Assembly (NCBI GenBank): GCA_902803685.1
Contig: CADCQR010000022.1
Coordinates: 1-5,078 of the forward strand
Direction: 5' to 3'
Origin: an uncultured Erysipelotrichaceae bacterium
GTDB lineage: Bacteria; Bacillota_I; Bacilli_A; RF39; UBA660
Length of the DNA stretch: 5,078 nucleotides
Below, piece after piece: positions 5,071-5,078 of this stretch. The notes beneath the pieces are model-generated. The model was not told where the DNA came from. It ran no database searches and worked only from the letters and a program-made list of their open reading frames with translations. Position numbers and translations under genes: made by a program. Every line of letters begins with the position of its first letter. The first letter of the stretch is position 1.

Positions 5071-5078
5071 CCTATCAA

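Noticed and set aside
1..5078. CRISPR array, tRNA or rRNA genes
   Set aside because: No regularly spaced direct repeats and no tRNA or rRNA-like segments were seen on either strand by eye.

Overview
The window looks like an accessory island in a low-GC Firmicute, most likely a gut or rumen Clostridia (Ruminococcus/Lachnospiraceae type). This is inferred from A+T-rich genes with AGGAG/GGAGG Shine-Dalgarno sites, an IS256-family transposase, and fragments resembling Firmicutes proteins. Base composition is patchy. The transposase end (1-336) and the gene remnants at 4021-4399 are visibly richer in G+C than the large central gene and the gene at the right edge, as expected for transferred DNA placed beside older sequence.

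Layout, left to right. 1-408: start of an IS256-family element on the minus strand, with the transposase N-terminus, its ribosome binding site and probable outer terminal repeat. 409-492: A+T-rich spacer with a plus-strand -10 box. 493-645: a probable plus-strand small RNA, consisting of a 10-bp closing stem, interleaved internal hairpins and an intrinsic terminator that lies antisense inside the 3' end of the next gene. 593-3598 (minus): a ~1,000-residue protein with an N-terminal calcineurin-like metallophosphoesterase, a STAND/NACHT-like ATPase and a helical C-terminal half. This is the architecture of a candidate anti-phage effector. 3597-3614: an uninterrupted 18-base T tract (coding strand) directly between a good RBS/ATG and the body of that gene, which leaves the two out of frame by one base. 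3673-3785: a 113-bp MITE-like element with perfect 18-bp inverted ends bounded by TA. 3786-4020: a gene-poor stretch with a near-consensus minus-strand promoter, a foldable leader and a decayed reading frame. 4021-4399: the tail of an SRAP (YedK/HMCES) gene followed by an XRE-like helix-turn-helix fragment. 4411-4451: a bidirectional terminator. 4567-5070 (minus): an unrecognised protein whose start may lie outside the window.

Working model (inference). The phosphoesterase-STAND gene is a stand-alone sensor/effector. The STAND module would sense an infection cue and oligomerise, and the phosphoesterase would then act on a nucleotide or nucleic-acid substrate. Its expression may be restrained in two unusual ways: a slippery homopolymer that makes the annotated allele out of frame from the best start, and a convergent small RNA overlapping the 3' end of its mRNA. 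Mobile elements on both sides and broken genes at the right border mark it as an island that has been inserted and reshuffled.
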